Shown here: positions 18,348-26,453 of the stretch, one piece after another | How the letters are laid out: the number at the start of each line of letters is the position of its first letter | Position numbering within the stretch: position 1 is the stretch's first letter | NCBI RefSeq assembly: GCF_001417735.1 | Contig: NZ_BBUZ01000022.1 | Span: 372,001 to 436,000 of the forward strand | Direction: 5' to 3' | From: Streptomyces sp. NBRC 110028 | GTDB taxonomy: Bacteria > Actinomycetota > Actinomycetes > Streptomycetales > Streptomycetaceae | Length of the DNA: 64,000 bases | Made by a program: the position numbers and the translations under genes | The notes under the pieces: generated by a model | Told to the model about the DNA's origin: nothing | Databases searched by the model: none | Seen by the model: the letters and a program-made list of their open reading frames with translations, nothing else

Positions 18348-18375
18348 CGCTGAGTCCAAAGGAGGTGGGTTCCAC

Positions 18376-18666
18376 ATGCGTCACTACGAGGTGATGGTCA
18401 TCCTCGACCCCGATCTCGAGGAGCGTGCTGTCTCCCCGCTGATCGAGAACTTCCTTTCCGTTATCCGCGAGGGCAACGGCAAGGTCGAGAAGGTCGACAC
18501 CTGGGGGCGTCGTCGTCTCTCGTACGAGATCAACAAGAAGCCCGAGGGCATCTACTCGGTCATCGACCTGCAGGCCGAGCCGGGGGTCGTCAAGGAGCTC
18601 GACCGCCAGCTGAACCTGAACGAGTCGGTCCTCCGGACCAAGGTCCTCCGTCCCGAGACCCACTGA
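18376..18666 (+). CDS. rpsF: 30S ribosomal protein S6
   Basis: The 96-residue protein shows the typical S6 sequence from the start ([16 protein letters not shown]) through [18 protein letters not shown] to the short C-terminus. S6 pairs with S18 in the platform of the small subunit. The ATG follows a strong GGAGGTG. It is the first gene of the rpsF-ssb-rpsR-rplI operon, the standard bacterial arrangement, and is followed after 81 bp by ssb. Confidence 0.97.
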   Translation: MRHYEVMVILDPDLEERAVSPLIENFLSVIREGNGKVEKVDTWGRRRLSYEINKKPEGIYSVIDLQAEPGVVKELDRQLNLNESVLRTKVLRPETH

Positions 18667-18747
18667 CCGCGTAAGCGTTCAGCGGTCACCGGGCCGTATC
18701 GCAACGAGTAGCAAGCAGCCCAGCAGTACCCGCCGAGAGGTTCCCCA

Positions 18748-19341
18748 ATGGCAGGCGAGACCGTCATCACGGTCGTCGGCAATCTCGTCGACGACCCCGA
18801 GCTGCGCTTCACCCCCTCCGGTGCGGCGGTCGCGAAGTTCCGTGTCGCGTCCACTCCTCGTACGTTCGACCGCCAGACCAACGAGTGGAAGGACGGCGAG
18901 AGCCTCTTCCTCACGTGCTCGGTGTGGCGGCAGGCCGCGGAGAACGTGGCCGAGTCGCTCCAGCGCGGTATGCGCGTCATCGTGCAGGGCCGGCTGAAGC
19001 AGCGGTCGTATGAGGACCGTGAGGGGATCAAGCGCACGGTCTACGAGCTGGATGTCGACGAGGTCGGTGCCAGCCTGCGCAACGCCACGGCCAAGGTCAC
19101 CAAGACCACCGGACGTGGTGGCCAGGGTGGCTACGGCGGCGGTGGCGGCCAGGGCGGCGGCGGTGGCGGCGGCTGGGGCGGTGGCCCCGGCGGCGGCCAG
19201 CAGCAGGGCGGCGGCGCTCCGGCCGATGACCCGTGGGCGACCGGCGCACCGGCCGGTGGCGGCCAGGGCGGCGGCGGTGGCGGCGGCTGGGGCGGTGGCT
19301 CCGGCAGCGGCGGCGGCTACTCGGACGAGCCGCCCTTCTAG
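18748..19341 (+). CDS. ssb: Single-stranded DNA-binding protein
   Basis: The 197-residue protein begins with an OB fold (residues 1 to about 110: [36 protein letters not shown] strand, then [13 protein letters not shown]). A very Gly-rich linker follows, and the protein ends in the acidic tip SDEPPF, which docks replication and repair partners. It binds as a tetramer in this family. Part of the linker is a perfect 46-bp direct repeat at the DNA level. It is co-transcribed with rpsF and rpsR; a parS site lies just after its stop codon. Confidence 0.96.
   Translation: MAGETVITVVGNLVDDPELRFTPSGAAVAKFRVASTPRTFDRQTNEWKDGESLFLTCSVWRQAAENVAESLQRGMRVIVQGRLKQRSYEDREGIKRTVYELDVDEVGASLRNATAKVTKTTGRGGQGGYGGGGGQGGGGGGGWGGGPGGGQQQGGGAPADDPWATGAPAGGGQGGGGGGGWGGGSGSGGGYSDEPPF
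19140..19299 (+). repeat. Two-copy 46-bp direct repeat in the ssb linker
   Basis: Bases 19140-19185 and 19254-19299 are identical and encode the same [19 protein letters not shown] segment. The repeats are 114 bp apart. This is a likely slippage or recombination hot spot that could vary the linker length. Confidence 0.85.
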
Positions 19342-19364
19342 GTCCGGATGCGATGTTTCACGCG

Positions 19365-19378
19365 GTTTCACGTGAAAC
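19365..19378. promoter_or_regulatory. parS: parS site with adjacent half-site
   Basis: An exact GTTTCACGTGAAAC lies in the 96-bp gap between ssb and rpsR. A half-site GTTTCACG sits at 19355-19362 in the same orientation, one helical turn away, which could extend ParB loading. Confidence 0.92.
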
Positions 19379-19437
19379 ATCGCCCGGCCTGGTCTGGGCG
19401 ACCAGCACAAACTTCTTGATCACACTGGAGAGAGACA

Positions 19438-19674
19438 ATGGCGAAGCCGCCTGCTCGCAAGCCTAAGAAGAAGGTTTGCGTGTTCTGCAAGGAGAAGATC
19501 TCCTACGTCGACTACAAGGACACGAACCTGCTGCGGAAGTTCATTTCCGACCGCGGCAAGATCCGTGCCCGCCGGGTCACCGGCAACTGCACTCAGCACC
19601 AGCGCGATGTCGCCACGGCCGTGAAGAACAGCCGTGAGATGGCGCTGCTGCCCTACACGTCCACCGCGCGATAA
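19438..19674 (+). CDS. rpsR: 30S ribosomal protein S18 (cysteine-containing form)
   Basis: The 78-residue protein matches S18 ([43 protein letters not shown]). It keeps the CxxC pair and a third Cys (GNC), so it is the zinc-binding version. Streptomycetes usually have a second, cysteine-free S18 elsewhere under zinc control. GGAGAG lies before the ATG. It is the third gene of the rpsF operon. Confidence 0.97.
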   Translation: MAKPPARKPKKKVCVFCKEKISYVDYKDTNLLRKFISDRGKIRARRVTGNCTQHQRDVATAVKNSREMALLPYTSTAR

Positions 19675-19692
19675 GGGAAGGGTGACCGAGTC

Positions 19693-20139
19693 ATGAAGAT
19701 CATCCTCACCCACGAGGTCTCCGGCCTCGGCGCCGCCGGTGACGTCGTGGACGTCCGGGACGGATACGCCCGTAACTACCTGGTTCCGCGTGGTCTCGCG
19801 ATCCGCTGGACCAAGGGTGGCGAGAAGGACGTCGAGCAGATCCGCCGCGGTCGTCGCATCCGCGAGATCGCCACGATCGAGCAGGCCAACGAGGTCAAGG
19901 CGCGGCTCGAGGGCGTCAAGGTGCAGCTGAAGACCCGCGCCGGCGAGGCCGGCCGGCTGTTCGGCTCCGTCACCCCGGCCGACATCGCCTCGGCGATCAA
20001 GGACGCGGGTGGCCCGGACGTCGACAAGCGCCGTATCGAGGTGCAGCAGCCGATCAAGACCCTGGGCGCGCACCAGGTGTCGGTGCGGCTGCACTCCGAG
20101 GTTGCCGCGAAGGTCGGCGTCGAGGTCGTCGCCGCGTAA
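19693..20139 (+). CDS. rplI: 50S ribosomal protein L9
   Basis: The 148-residue protein has the N-terminal L9 signature ([32 protein letters not shown]), a long connecting helix ([21 protein letters not shown]) and the C-terminal RNA-binding domain ([15 protein letters not shown]). It is the last gene of the rpsF operon, 18 bp after rpsR, and is followed by two hairpins. Confidence 0.97.
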   Translation: MKIILTHEVSGLGAAGDVVDVRDGYARNYLVPRGLAIRWTKGGEKDVEQIRRGRRIREIATIEQANEVKARLEGVKVQLKTRAGEAGRLFGSVTPADIASAIKDAGGPDVDKRRIEVQQPIKTLGAHQVSVRLHSEVAAKVGVEVVAA

Positions 20140-20145
20140 CGCAGC

Positions 20146-20199
20146 GCCCGGCTGAGCCGGGCATGTGAGAGGGCCGCATCCCCGTGTGGGGTGCGGCCC
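20146..20199 (+). terminator. Tandem terminator hairpins after rplI
   Basis: A GCCCGGC/GCCGGGC stem with a 3-nt loop (20146-20162) is followed by a longer stem, GGGCCGCA with TGCGGCCC plus CCCC/GGGG inside a one-base bulge (20171-20199), ending in CTT. They terminate the ribosomal operon and face the convergent MATE gene. Confidence 0.75.
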
Positions 20200-20257
20200 T
20201 TCGCATCGGGTTCTCGACGGGTAACGGTCGCCTCGCCGTGGTTCCGCTGTGTGACGC

Positions 20258-21598
20258 TCAGGCCCGGGTCGCGCCGGTGACGATCCATCGCCCGGAGCGG
20301 GCGCGCAGCCAGAGGGTCGCCAGCCGGAGCGACATCATCAGCGCCATGGTCCACCACAGGGCGGTCAGTCCCCCGCCCCAGATGGGGACGAGGAGCGCGA
20401 CCGGGGCGAAGACCGCGAGAGTGACGATCATGGCCCCGGCGAGGTAGCGACCGTCGCCCGCGCCCATCAGCACCCCGTCGAGGACGAAGACCACACCCGA
20501 GACCGGCTGGATGGCGGCCGTCACCAGCAGCACCGGCAGCAGGGCGTCCTTCACACCGGGGTCCGTGGTGAACAGGGGGATGAACAGCGGACGGGAGGCG
20601 ACCACCAGCAGGCCGAGCACGATGCCCGCGACGATGCCCCACTGCACCATGCGGCGGCAGGCGGCGCGAGCCCCCTCGGCGTCCTCCGCCCCCAGGTAGC
20701 GCCCGATGATGGCCTGACCCGCGATGGCGATGGCGTCCAGCGCGAACGCCAGCAGCGTCCACAGGGTCAGCACGATCTGGTGGGCCGCGACCTCGGTGTC
20801 CCCGAGGCGGGCCGCCACCGCCGTCGCGATGAGCATCACGGCGCGCAGCGACAGCGTACGGACCAGCAGCGGTGCCCCGGCGTGGGCGCAGGCCCGGATC
20901 CCGGCGATGTCGGGACGCAGCGAGGCGCCGTGGCGCCGGGCTCCCCGGACGACCACCGCGAGGTAGACGGCGGCCATGGCCCACTGGGCGATCACCGTGC
21001 CCCAGGCGGAGCCCGCGATGCCGAGTCCGGCGCCGTAGACGAGGCCCGCGTTCAGCGCGGCGTTGGCCGTGAAGCCGCCGAGGGCCACGTAGAGCGGGGT
21101 CCGGGTGTCCTGGAGGCCTCGGAGCACACCGGTGGCGGCGAGCACCACAAGCATCGCGGGGATGCCGAGGGCGCTGACGCGCAGATAGGTGATGGCGTAC
21201 GGGGCGGCGGTGCCGGAGGCGCCGAAGAGGTCGACCAGACCGGGGGCGGTGGGCAGGGCGGCGGTGATGACGGCGGCGCCGAGCAGCAGGGCCAGCCAGA
21301 TGCCGTCCATGCCCTGCCGGATCGCGCCGGGGACGTCGCCGGCGCCGACCCGGCGGGCCACGGCGGCGGTGGTGGCGTAGGCGAGGAAGACGAAGATGTT
21401 CACCGCGGTGGTCAGCAGGGCGGCGGCGACGCCCAGACCGGCGAGCTGCGGGGTGCCGAGATGGCCGACGATGGCGCTGTCGACCATGACGAAGAGGGGC
21501 TCCGCCACGAGTGCGCCGAAGGCGGGTACGGCGAGGGCGACGATCTCGCGGTCGTGCCGGCGGACGGTGCTCCGCGCGCTCGTGGGGGCCTGAGTCAT
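20258..21598 (-). CDS. MATE-family efflux transporter
   Basis: The 446-residue protein has about 12 hydrophobic segments and MATE signatures (REIVALAVPAFGALVAEPLFVMVDSAIVGHLG near the N-terminus, then ATGVLRGLQDTRTPLYVALGG). MATE proteins export cationic drugs or metabolites using a sodium or proton gradient. The substrate cannot be told. The gene faces away from dnaB, and its upstream region is shared with the DnaA-box cluster. Confidence 0.9.
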   Translation of the reverse strand: MTQAPTSARSTVRRHDREIVALAVPAFGALVAEPLFVMVDSAIVGHLGTPQLAGLGVAAALLTTAVNIFVFLAYATTAAVARRVGAGDVPGAIRQGMDGIWLALLLGAAVITAALPTAPGLVDLFGASGTAAPYAITYLRVSALGIPAMLVVLAATGVLRGLQDTRTPLYVALGGFTANAALNAGLVYGAGLGIAGSAWGTVIAQWAMAAVYLAVVVRGARRHGASLRPDIAGIRACAHAGAPLLVRTLSLRAVMLIATAVAARLGDTEVAAHQIVLTLWTLLAFALDAIAIAGQAIIGRYLGAEDAEGARAACRRMVQWGIVAGIVLGLLVVASRPLFIPLFTTDPGVKDALLPVLLVTAAIQPVSGVVFVLDGVLMGAGDGRYLAGAMIVTLAVFAPVALLVPIWGGGLTALWWTMALMMSLRLATLWLRARSGRWIVTGATRA

Positions 21599-22058
21599 GG
21601 AGGCAATCTAATCTTCCACAGGTAAGAGGCACAAGCCCTGTGCAGTTCTTACATGGCGGCGCTCGCGACGCTCTCCTCTGCGCCGTTTGTCGTGATCTTG
21701 CATCGGGTGTGGAAGTTTTTCTTCTGCACAGCCCCTGGATAGAGAAACAGCAGGTCAGAGCGATAGTCCTGGAGTGATTGTGTGTTTGTCCACAGCGCTG
21801 TCCCCCGGCCCGTGCACAGGTTCGCGCGACTTCTCCACAGGATGGATCGCATCATCCACATGGCCTGTGGATAACCGAGTTGGCCGGTGGCCCTGACGGG
21901 CCTACCGTTATCCGGCGCCCGCCATCTGTTCCGGCCTCGAACCCACCAGAACTCGACGCGTCGTGAGCGGAAGCCGGGCGCCCTGTTTGTCATAGCCGTG
22001 TCGTAAGACTTGAGGCGTCGCGGCGAGATCCGTACCGCGGGCGGGAGGAGGTGGCGGG
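21599..22058. other. 460-bp divergent MATE/dnaB region with DnaA boxes
   Basis: No gene is seen here. The first 275 bp hold several DnaA-box-like 9-mers (listed separately) in sequence that is more AT-rich than its surroundings. The remainder leads to the GGGAGGAGG Shine-Dalgarno of dnaB. No clear -10/-35 pair was recognised. Confidence 0.7.
21612..21874. promoter_or_regulatory. Cluster of DnaA boxes upstream of dnaB
   Basis: The Streptomyces consensus box TTGTCCACA occurs exactly at 21786-21794, and the E. coli consensus TTATCCACA occurs in reverse at 21866-21874. Near matches are TTCTCCACA (21831-21839), TCATCCACA (21852-21860), TTCTGCACA (21722-21730) and TCTTCCACA (21612-21620). DnaA bound here could control dnaB or titrate DnaA near oriC. 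DnaA-box clusters outside oriC have been reported in S. coelicolor, as far as I recall. Confidence 0.7.
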
Positions 22059-23549
22059 GTGAGCGTGCCCGAGCCCATGGACGACCCATGGGCGGACTCC
22101 GGTCCGGCCGAGTTCCCTGCCCCCCGCTTCCGCCGCGGTGAGGGCGGCGGCCGCGGTGAGGGCGGCCGGGGCCGCGACGACCAGCATGACCGCGGCCGTG
22201 ACGGCGGCTCGTGGGAAGGGTCCGGCTTCGAGCGCGTCCCCCCGCAGGACCTCGACGCCGAGCAGTCCGTGCTCGGCGGCATGCTGCTCTCCAAGGACGC
22301 CATCGCCGATGTGGTGGAGGTCCTCCAGGGCAACGACTTCTACCGGCCCGCCCACGAGACCGTCTACCAGGCCATCCTGGACCTGTACGCGAAGGGCGAG
22401 CCGGCCGACCCGATCACGGTCGCGGCCGAGCTGACCAAGCGCGGCGAGATCGCCCGGGTCGGCGGCGCCTCGTATCTGCACACCCTGGTCCAGTCGGTCC
22501 CCACCGCGGCCAACGCCGAGTACTACGCCGAGATCGTCCACGAGCGGGCCGTGCTGCGCCGCCTGGTCGAGGCGGGCACCCGCATCACCCAGATGGGATA
22601 CGCGGCGGACGGGGACGTCGATGAGATCGTCAACAACGCCCAGGCGGAGATCTACGCCGTCACCGAGCAGCGGACCAGCGAGGACTATCTGCCGCTCGGC
22701 GACATCATGGAGGGCGCGCTCGACGAGATCGAGGCGATCGGTTCGCGCAGCGGCCAGATGTCCGGAGTGCCCACCGGCTTCACCGACCTGGACTCGCTGA
22801 CCAACGGCCTCCACCCCGGCCAGATGATCGTCATCGCCGCCCGGCCCGCCATGGGTAAGTCCACCCTCGCCCTCGACTTCGCCCGCGCCTGCTCGATCAA
22901 GAACAACATGCCGAGCGTCATCTTCTCCCTGGAGATGGGGCGCAACGAGATCGCGATGCGCCTGCTGTCCGCCGAGGCCCGGGTGGCGCTGCACCATATG
23001 CGTTCGGGCAGCATGACCGATGAGGACTGGACCCGGCTCGCCCGGCGGATGCCGGACGTGTCCCAGGCCCCGCTGTACATCGACGACTCGCCGAACCTGT
23101 CGATGATGGAGATCCGCGCCAAGTGCCGTCGGCTCAAGCAGCGCAGCGATCTGCAGCTGGTCGTCATCGACTACCTCCAGCTGATGCAGTCCGGCGGCGC
23201 CCGGCGCCCCGAGAGCCGTCAGCAGGAGGTCTCGGACATGTCGCGAAACCTGAAGCTGCTGGCCAAGGAGCTGGAGGTGCCGGTGATCGCGCTCTCCCAG
23301 CTGAACCGTGGCCCCGAGCAGCGCACCGACAAGAAGCCGATGGTCTCGGACCTGCGCGAAAGTGGTTCCATCGAGCAGGACGCCGACATGGTCATCCTGC
23401 TGCACCGCGAGGACGCGTACGAGAAGGAGTCCCCGCGCGCGGGTGAGGCCGACCTGATCGTGGCCAAGCACCGTAACGGTCCGACGGCCACCATCACCGT
23501 CGCCTTCCAGGGCCACTACTCCCGCTTCGTGGACATGGCCCAGACCTGA
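22059..23549 (+). CDS. dnaB: Replicative DNA helicase DnaB
   Basis: The 496-residue hexameric helicase unwinds DNA at the replication fork. After an Arg/Gly/Asp-rich N-terminal extension (about 60 residues) comes the N-terminal domain (PPQDLDAEQSVLGGMLLSKDA). The RecA-like motor carries Walker A in ARPAMGKSTLALDFAR (about residue 262), Walker B in LVVIDYLQLM, and ELSQLNRG-type sensor residues. No intein is present, judging from length and continuity. The GTG start follows GGGAGGAGG. Confidence 0.97.
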   Translation: MSVPEPMDDPWADSGPAEFPAPRFRRGEGGGRGEGGRGRDDQHDRGRDGGSWEGSGFERVPPQDLDAEQSVLGGMLLSKDAIADVVEVLQGNDFYRPAHETVYQAILDLYAKGEPADPITVAAELTKRGEIARVGGASYLHTLVQSVPTAANAEYYAEIVHERAVLRRLVEAGTRITQMGYAADGDVDEIVNNAQAEIYAVTEQRTSEDYLPLGDIMEGALDEIEAIGSRSGQMSGVPTGFTDLDSLTNGLHPGQMIVIAARPAMGKSTLALDFARACSIKNNMPSVIFSLEMGRNEIAMRLLSAEARVALHHMRSGSMTDEDWTRLARRMPDVSQAPLYIDDSPNLSMMEIRAKCRRLKQRSDLQLVVIDYLQLMQSGGARRPESRQQEVSDMSRNLKLLAKELEVPVIALSQLNRGPEQRTDKKPMVSDLRESGSIEQDADMVILLHREDAYEKESPRAGEADLIVAKHRNGPTATITVAFQGHYSRFVDMAQT

Positions 23550-23595
23550 TCCGCGCGCTCCGCCTTCGCAGGGCACGGCCATGGCTCCATGGCGT

Positions 23596-24258
23596 CTACG
23601 GATTCAGCTGGGCGGCCTTGAGCGCGCGGCGCGCGAAGACGTCCTCGCGGCGCTCTTCCATCTGCCGCAGGGCGTCCTTGCGGTCCCGCTTGGAGAGCCG
23701 GTCGAGGTACGTATGGCCGACGAGGTGGTCGGCCTCATGCTGCAGACACCGGGCGAAATACCCCGTTCCCTCGATGACGAGCGGGCCGCCGTCCTTGTCG
23801 AACCCGCGGACGACGGCACGATCGGTGCGCGGGACCTCCATGGCGGCGCCCGGCACGGACAGGCAGCCCTCGGTCTCCTCGACGAGTCGGCGGTCACCCG
23901 GATCGGGCAGCTCCAGCACCGGGTTCACGATGTGGCCGACATGCCGGATCCCGTCCTCGTCCGGGCAGTCGTACACGAACAGTCTCAAGGAGACGCCCAC
24001 CTGATTGGCGGCCAGCCCGGCGCCATCGGCCACGTACATGGTCAGGAACATGTCGTCGATCAACGCCGAAAGCTCCGGGGTCCCGAACCCGGTCACCTCC
24101 CCGCACGGACGGCTCAGGACCTCCTCGCCCACCACCGTGATCCTGCGGACCGCACCCCGCTCCGCCTCCGGCGGCAGAGCCGGGAAGGTGTCGACGGGGA
24201 GGCCCTGTACACGGACCCGCCGGTCGACGGGGCCGGGCCGCTCATGACGTACAGACAT
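23596..24258 (-). CDS. def: Peptide deformylase
   Basis: The 220-residue enzyme removes the formyl group from nascent proteins. All three motifs are present: GAGLAANQVG (motif 1), EGCLSVPG (motif 2, metal Cys) and QHEADHLVGHTYLDR (motif 3, HExxH). About 25 extra residues precede the usual start. The ATG at 24258 (MSVRHERPG) follows GGGGGG. A divergent winged-helix regulator begins 60 bp away across two palindromes, so this copy is probably regulated. It may be a secondary deformylase, since streptomycetes commonly have several. Confidence 0.93.
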   Translation of the reverse strand: MSVRHERPGPVDRRVRVQGLPVDTFPALPPEAERGAVRRITVVGEEVLSRPCGEVTGFGTPELSALIDDMFLTMYVADGAGLAANQVGVSLRLFVYDCPDEDGIRHVGHIVNPVLELPDPGDRRLVEETEGCLSVPGAAMEVPRTDRAVVRGFDKDGGPLVIEGTGYFARCLQHEADHLVGHTYLDRLSKRDRKDALRQMEERREDVFARRALKAAQLNP

Positions 24259-24289
24259 GATGTCCCCCCAAGGGCTCCTGCTTGCCAAG

Positions 24290-24318
24290 TACTTTGCAAA
24301 GTAGCAGGCTTTGCAAAG
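24290..24318. promoter_or_regulatory. Twin palindromic operators between def and its divergent regulator
   Basis: TACTTTGCAAAGTA is a perfect 14-bp palindrome at 24290-24303. Its core CTTTGCAAAG repeats at 24309-24318, 17 bp away, with its last base in the regulator GTG start codon. A degenerate CTTGCCAAG lies at 24281-24289. This is the expected layout for autoregulation by the winged-helix protein. Confidence 0.75.
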
Positions 24319-24902
24319 TGACTGAAGACGACGTCCACGCCGCGCAACGCCGGAGAGCCGGAGCGGGCGAAGAACTGCCCGCGCACCATGTCCGCACCGA
24401 CCTGCTCGACCTGCTCGCCGAAGTCGGCGCCGTCACGGCGACCGAAGCCGCTTCCCGGCTGGGATACAGCTCCGGGCTCTGCTCGTTCCACCTGCGGCAG
24501 CTCGCACGTCACGGATACATCGAAGAGGCACCCCACAGCGGGGGCCGGGCACGCCCCTGGCGTCTGAGGCGGCACACCCCCGAAACGGCGGCCCGCGGGA
24601 CCGCGGCGGAGGAATTCGGCGAACTGGCCCGGGGGCTGGAGGACGAGAGCTGGCGGCGATGGCTGAGCCGGCGGGACGAGGCGCCGCCGGCATGGCGCCA
24701 CGACGAAGCCTTCAGCGCCGTCGCCCATCTGACGCCCGAGGAGATGAGCCGGGTCACGGACGCCATCCGGCGAGCGCTCGCGCCCTACCAGGACCGCGAG
24801 CAGCGCCCCCTGGCCCGGCCCGAGGGCGCTCGGCCGGTGGCCCTCATCGCCCGGCTCTTCCCCCTCCTGCCCCACTCCCCGGACGACGCGGACCAGGAGT
24901 GA
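24318..24902 (+). CDS. Winged-helix (ArsR/HTH_20-type) transcriptional regulator
   Basis: The 194-residue protein has a winged-helix domain at about residues 25 to 85 (RTDLLDLLAEVGAVTATEAASRLGYSSGLCSFHLRQLARHGYIEE). A longer helical C-terminal part may bind a ligand (WRRWLSRRDEAPPAWRH, HLTPEEMSRVTDAIRRALAPY). The GTG at 24318 is the last base of the operator and has no upstream Shine-Dalgarno, so the transcript may be leaderless. The ligand is unknown. It diverges from def. Confidence 0.8.
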   Translation: MTEDDVHAAQRRRAGAGEELPAHHVRTDLLDLLAEVGAVTATEAASRLGYSSGLCSFHLRQLARHGYIEEAPHSGGRARPWRLRRHTPETAARGTAAEEFGELARGLEDESWRRWLSRRDEAPPAWRHDEAFSAVAHLTPEEMSRVTDAIRRALAPYQDREQRPLARPEGARPVALIARLFPLLPHSPDDADQE

Positions 24903-25026
24903 GGAGGCGCGCCCCGTCCTTTGCCGTTCCGGCAAGGAATCTTGGCGTGGGGGCACGGATGCGGCCACGGTGTGCGCACAGGCCGTGGGCGACCGGTGCC
25001 ACGGGCCCCTACCGGAGGCAGGACCG

Positions 25027-25629
25027 ATGGACGCGCAGTTCTGGGACGACATGTATCGCAGCGCCGACCAGCTCCACAGCGGCAACCCCAATGGGGTGCT
25101 CGTCACCGAGGTCACCGACCTGCCGCCGGGACAGGCGCTCGACGTCGGCTGCGGGGAAGGCGCCGACGCCCTCTGGCTGGCCCGGCGTGGCTGGCGGGTC
25201 ACCGCGCTCGACATCTCCCGGACCGCCCTGGACCGCGCCGCCGCCACCGCCGGGGAGCTGTCCGGCCGGGTGGCGTGGACCCGGACCGACCTGACCGTCA
25301 CGCCGCCCCCGGCCGCGGCGTTCGACCTGGTCTCCGCCCAGTACTTCCCGCTCCCGCGCCAGCCGGAGCACACCGCGCTGCGCGGCCTGCTGGACGCCGT
25401 CGCCCCCGGCGGCACCCTGCTCTTCGTCGGCCACGACCTCGCCGATCTGCCCCCGCACGAGGAGTTGGACTTCGACCCCGACGCCTACTACCAGCCCGGC
25501 GACGTCACCGGGCTCCTCGGCGGCGACTGGACCGTCGAGATCAACGAGACCCGCCCGCGCACCGCTCCCGCCCCGCCCGGCACCCACCACGCCCACGACA
25601 CCGTCCTGCGAGCGCGGCGCCTTCGGTAA
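25027..25629 (+). CDS. SAM-dependent methyltransferase (class I)
   Basis: The 200-residue protein has the class I Rossmann motif I (ALDVGCGEGADALWLARRGW), the acidic residue of motif II (VTALDIS) and a post-I region. It belongs to the small Methyltransf_25-type proteins common in actinobacteria; some relatives act on tellurite or thiopurines. The substrate is unknown. The ATG at 25027 follows CCGGAGG. The remnant of a second methyltransferase lies directly downstream. Confidence 0.82.
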   Translation: MDAQFWDDMYRSADQLHSGNPNGVLVTEVTDLPPGQALDVGCGEGADALWLARRGWRVTALDISRTALDRAAATAGELSGRVAWTRTDLTVTPPPAAAFDLVSAQYFPLPRQPEHTALRGLLDAVAPGGTLLFVGHDLADLPPHEELDFDPDAYYQPGDVTGLLGGDWTVEINETRPRTAPAPPGTHHAHDTVLRARRLR

Positions 25630-25699
25630 CCCGCCTTGAGCGATCCGCCCTCAGCGATCCGCTTTCGGCCATCCGGCAGTGGCCGTCCCGCGTGGGCGC

Positions 25700-26084
25700 C
25701 GGCCTCCCCGGTGACGGTGTATCTGCACCGGCTCGGCCTGGGCGTCTTCGGTGTCGGCCGGTCCCCGAAGACGCCGGCGGTGGCCCGGCGGAGTATCCGG
25801 AGCTGCGGTTCGACGAGGGGCCGATGACCGAGCTGGGCCTGCCGAACGGCGCCCGCGGCGGCCATCTGCTGGTCGCCTTCCAGGTGGGCGACGAACCGCT
25901 GCGCGTGGCCGAGCCGTTCGGCCATCCCGTGTCGCTCGACGTGCGCAGGCTGTCGCCCGACGGGATCGCCGGGCTGCTCGGCGGGGCCGGGTTCGCCGTA
26001 CGGGCCCGGCAGGTGCGCGAGCCCGAGGGCAGGGAGGTGGTTCCGCAGGCCATCCTCCTGGCCCGTAAGCCGGAGAAGGCATAG
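25700..26084 (+). pseudogene. Decayed SAM methyltransferase remnant
   Basis: Two frames together resemble one class I methyltransferase. From about 25713, frame one reads VYLHRLGLGVFGVGRSPKTP and then AVARR, matching a motif I to II segment (compare LxxLGLxxFGVDLSPEMxAVARR). Near 25795 the frame shifts, and the other frame continues YPELRFDEGPMTELGLPNGARGG, then HLLVAFQVGDEPLRVAEPFGHPVSL, to the stop at 26084. The segment that normally lies between the GPM motif and GGHLL (about 30 residues with the HxPP-type motif) is missing. The catalytic N-terminus (DxGCGxG) is not visible. I read this as a truncated, frameshifted pseudogene. Confidence 0.6.
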
Positions 26085-26100
26085 GGGGCCAGGCGGCGGC

Positions 26101-26439
26101 TCAGAGCACGTCCTCCAGCTCCTGCACCAGCCGCCGCTTGGGCCGGGCGCCGACCATCGACCGCACCGGTTCGCCCGCCCGGAACAGCATCAGGGTCGGC
26201 ATCGACAGCACTCCGTACGCCGCCGTCGTCTCCGGGTTGGTGTCCACGTCCAACCGCACCACCTTCAGCCGGTGCCCCTCCTCCCGGGCGATCTCCGCCA
26301 GCACCGGCGCGATCATGTGGCACGGCGGGCACCAGGAGGCGGTGAAGTCCACGAGCACCGGCAACCCGGCCGTCAGCACCTCCTCGGCGAAGGTGGCGTC
26401 CGTGACCGCGGGTACTTCCGCGGCGCGAGTCCGTGTCAT
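26101..26439 (-). CDS. Thioredoxin-like protein with WCPPC motif
   Basis: The 112-residue protein has the thioredoxin fold with active site FTASWCPPCHMIAPV. This is WCPPC rather than the usual WCGPC, which alters redox potential in this family. The cis-proline lies in LSMPTLMLF. The ATG at 26439 follows GAGGGGAAGAG. An alternative ATG at 26457 overlaps the upstream MerR stop codon as ATGA and would add six residues. Either way it is coupled to the MerR gene and probably controlled by it. Confidence 0.88.
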   Translation of the reverse strand: MTRTRAAEVPAVTDATFAEEVLTAGLPVLVDFTASWCPPCHMIAPVLAEIAREEGHRLKVVRLDVDTNPETTAAYGVLSMPTLMLFRAGEPVRSMVGARPKRRLVQELEDVL

Positions 26440-26453
26440 CTCAGCTCTTCCCC

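Noticed and set aside
15519..18353. Plus-strand frame of 944 codons opposite the racemase-like, femX and small membrane genes
   Set aside because: It has no recognisable domain and is antisense to three supported genes. It is a GC-rich shadow frame.
24921..24935. TTGCCG/CGGCAA palindrome after the winged-helix gene as a third operator
   Set aside because: The sequence differs from CTTTGCAAAG and lies downstream of the regulator gene; it is more likely a short terminator stem.
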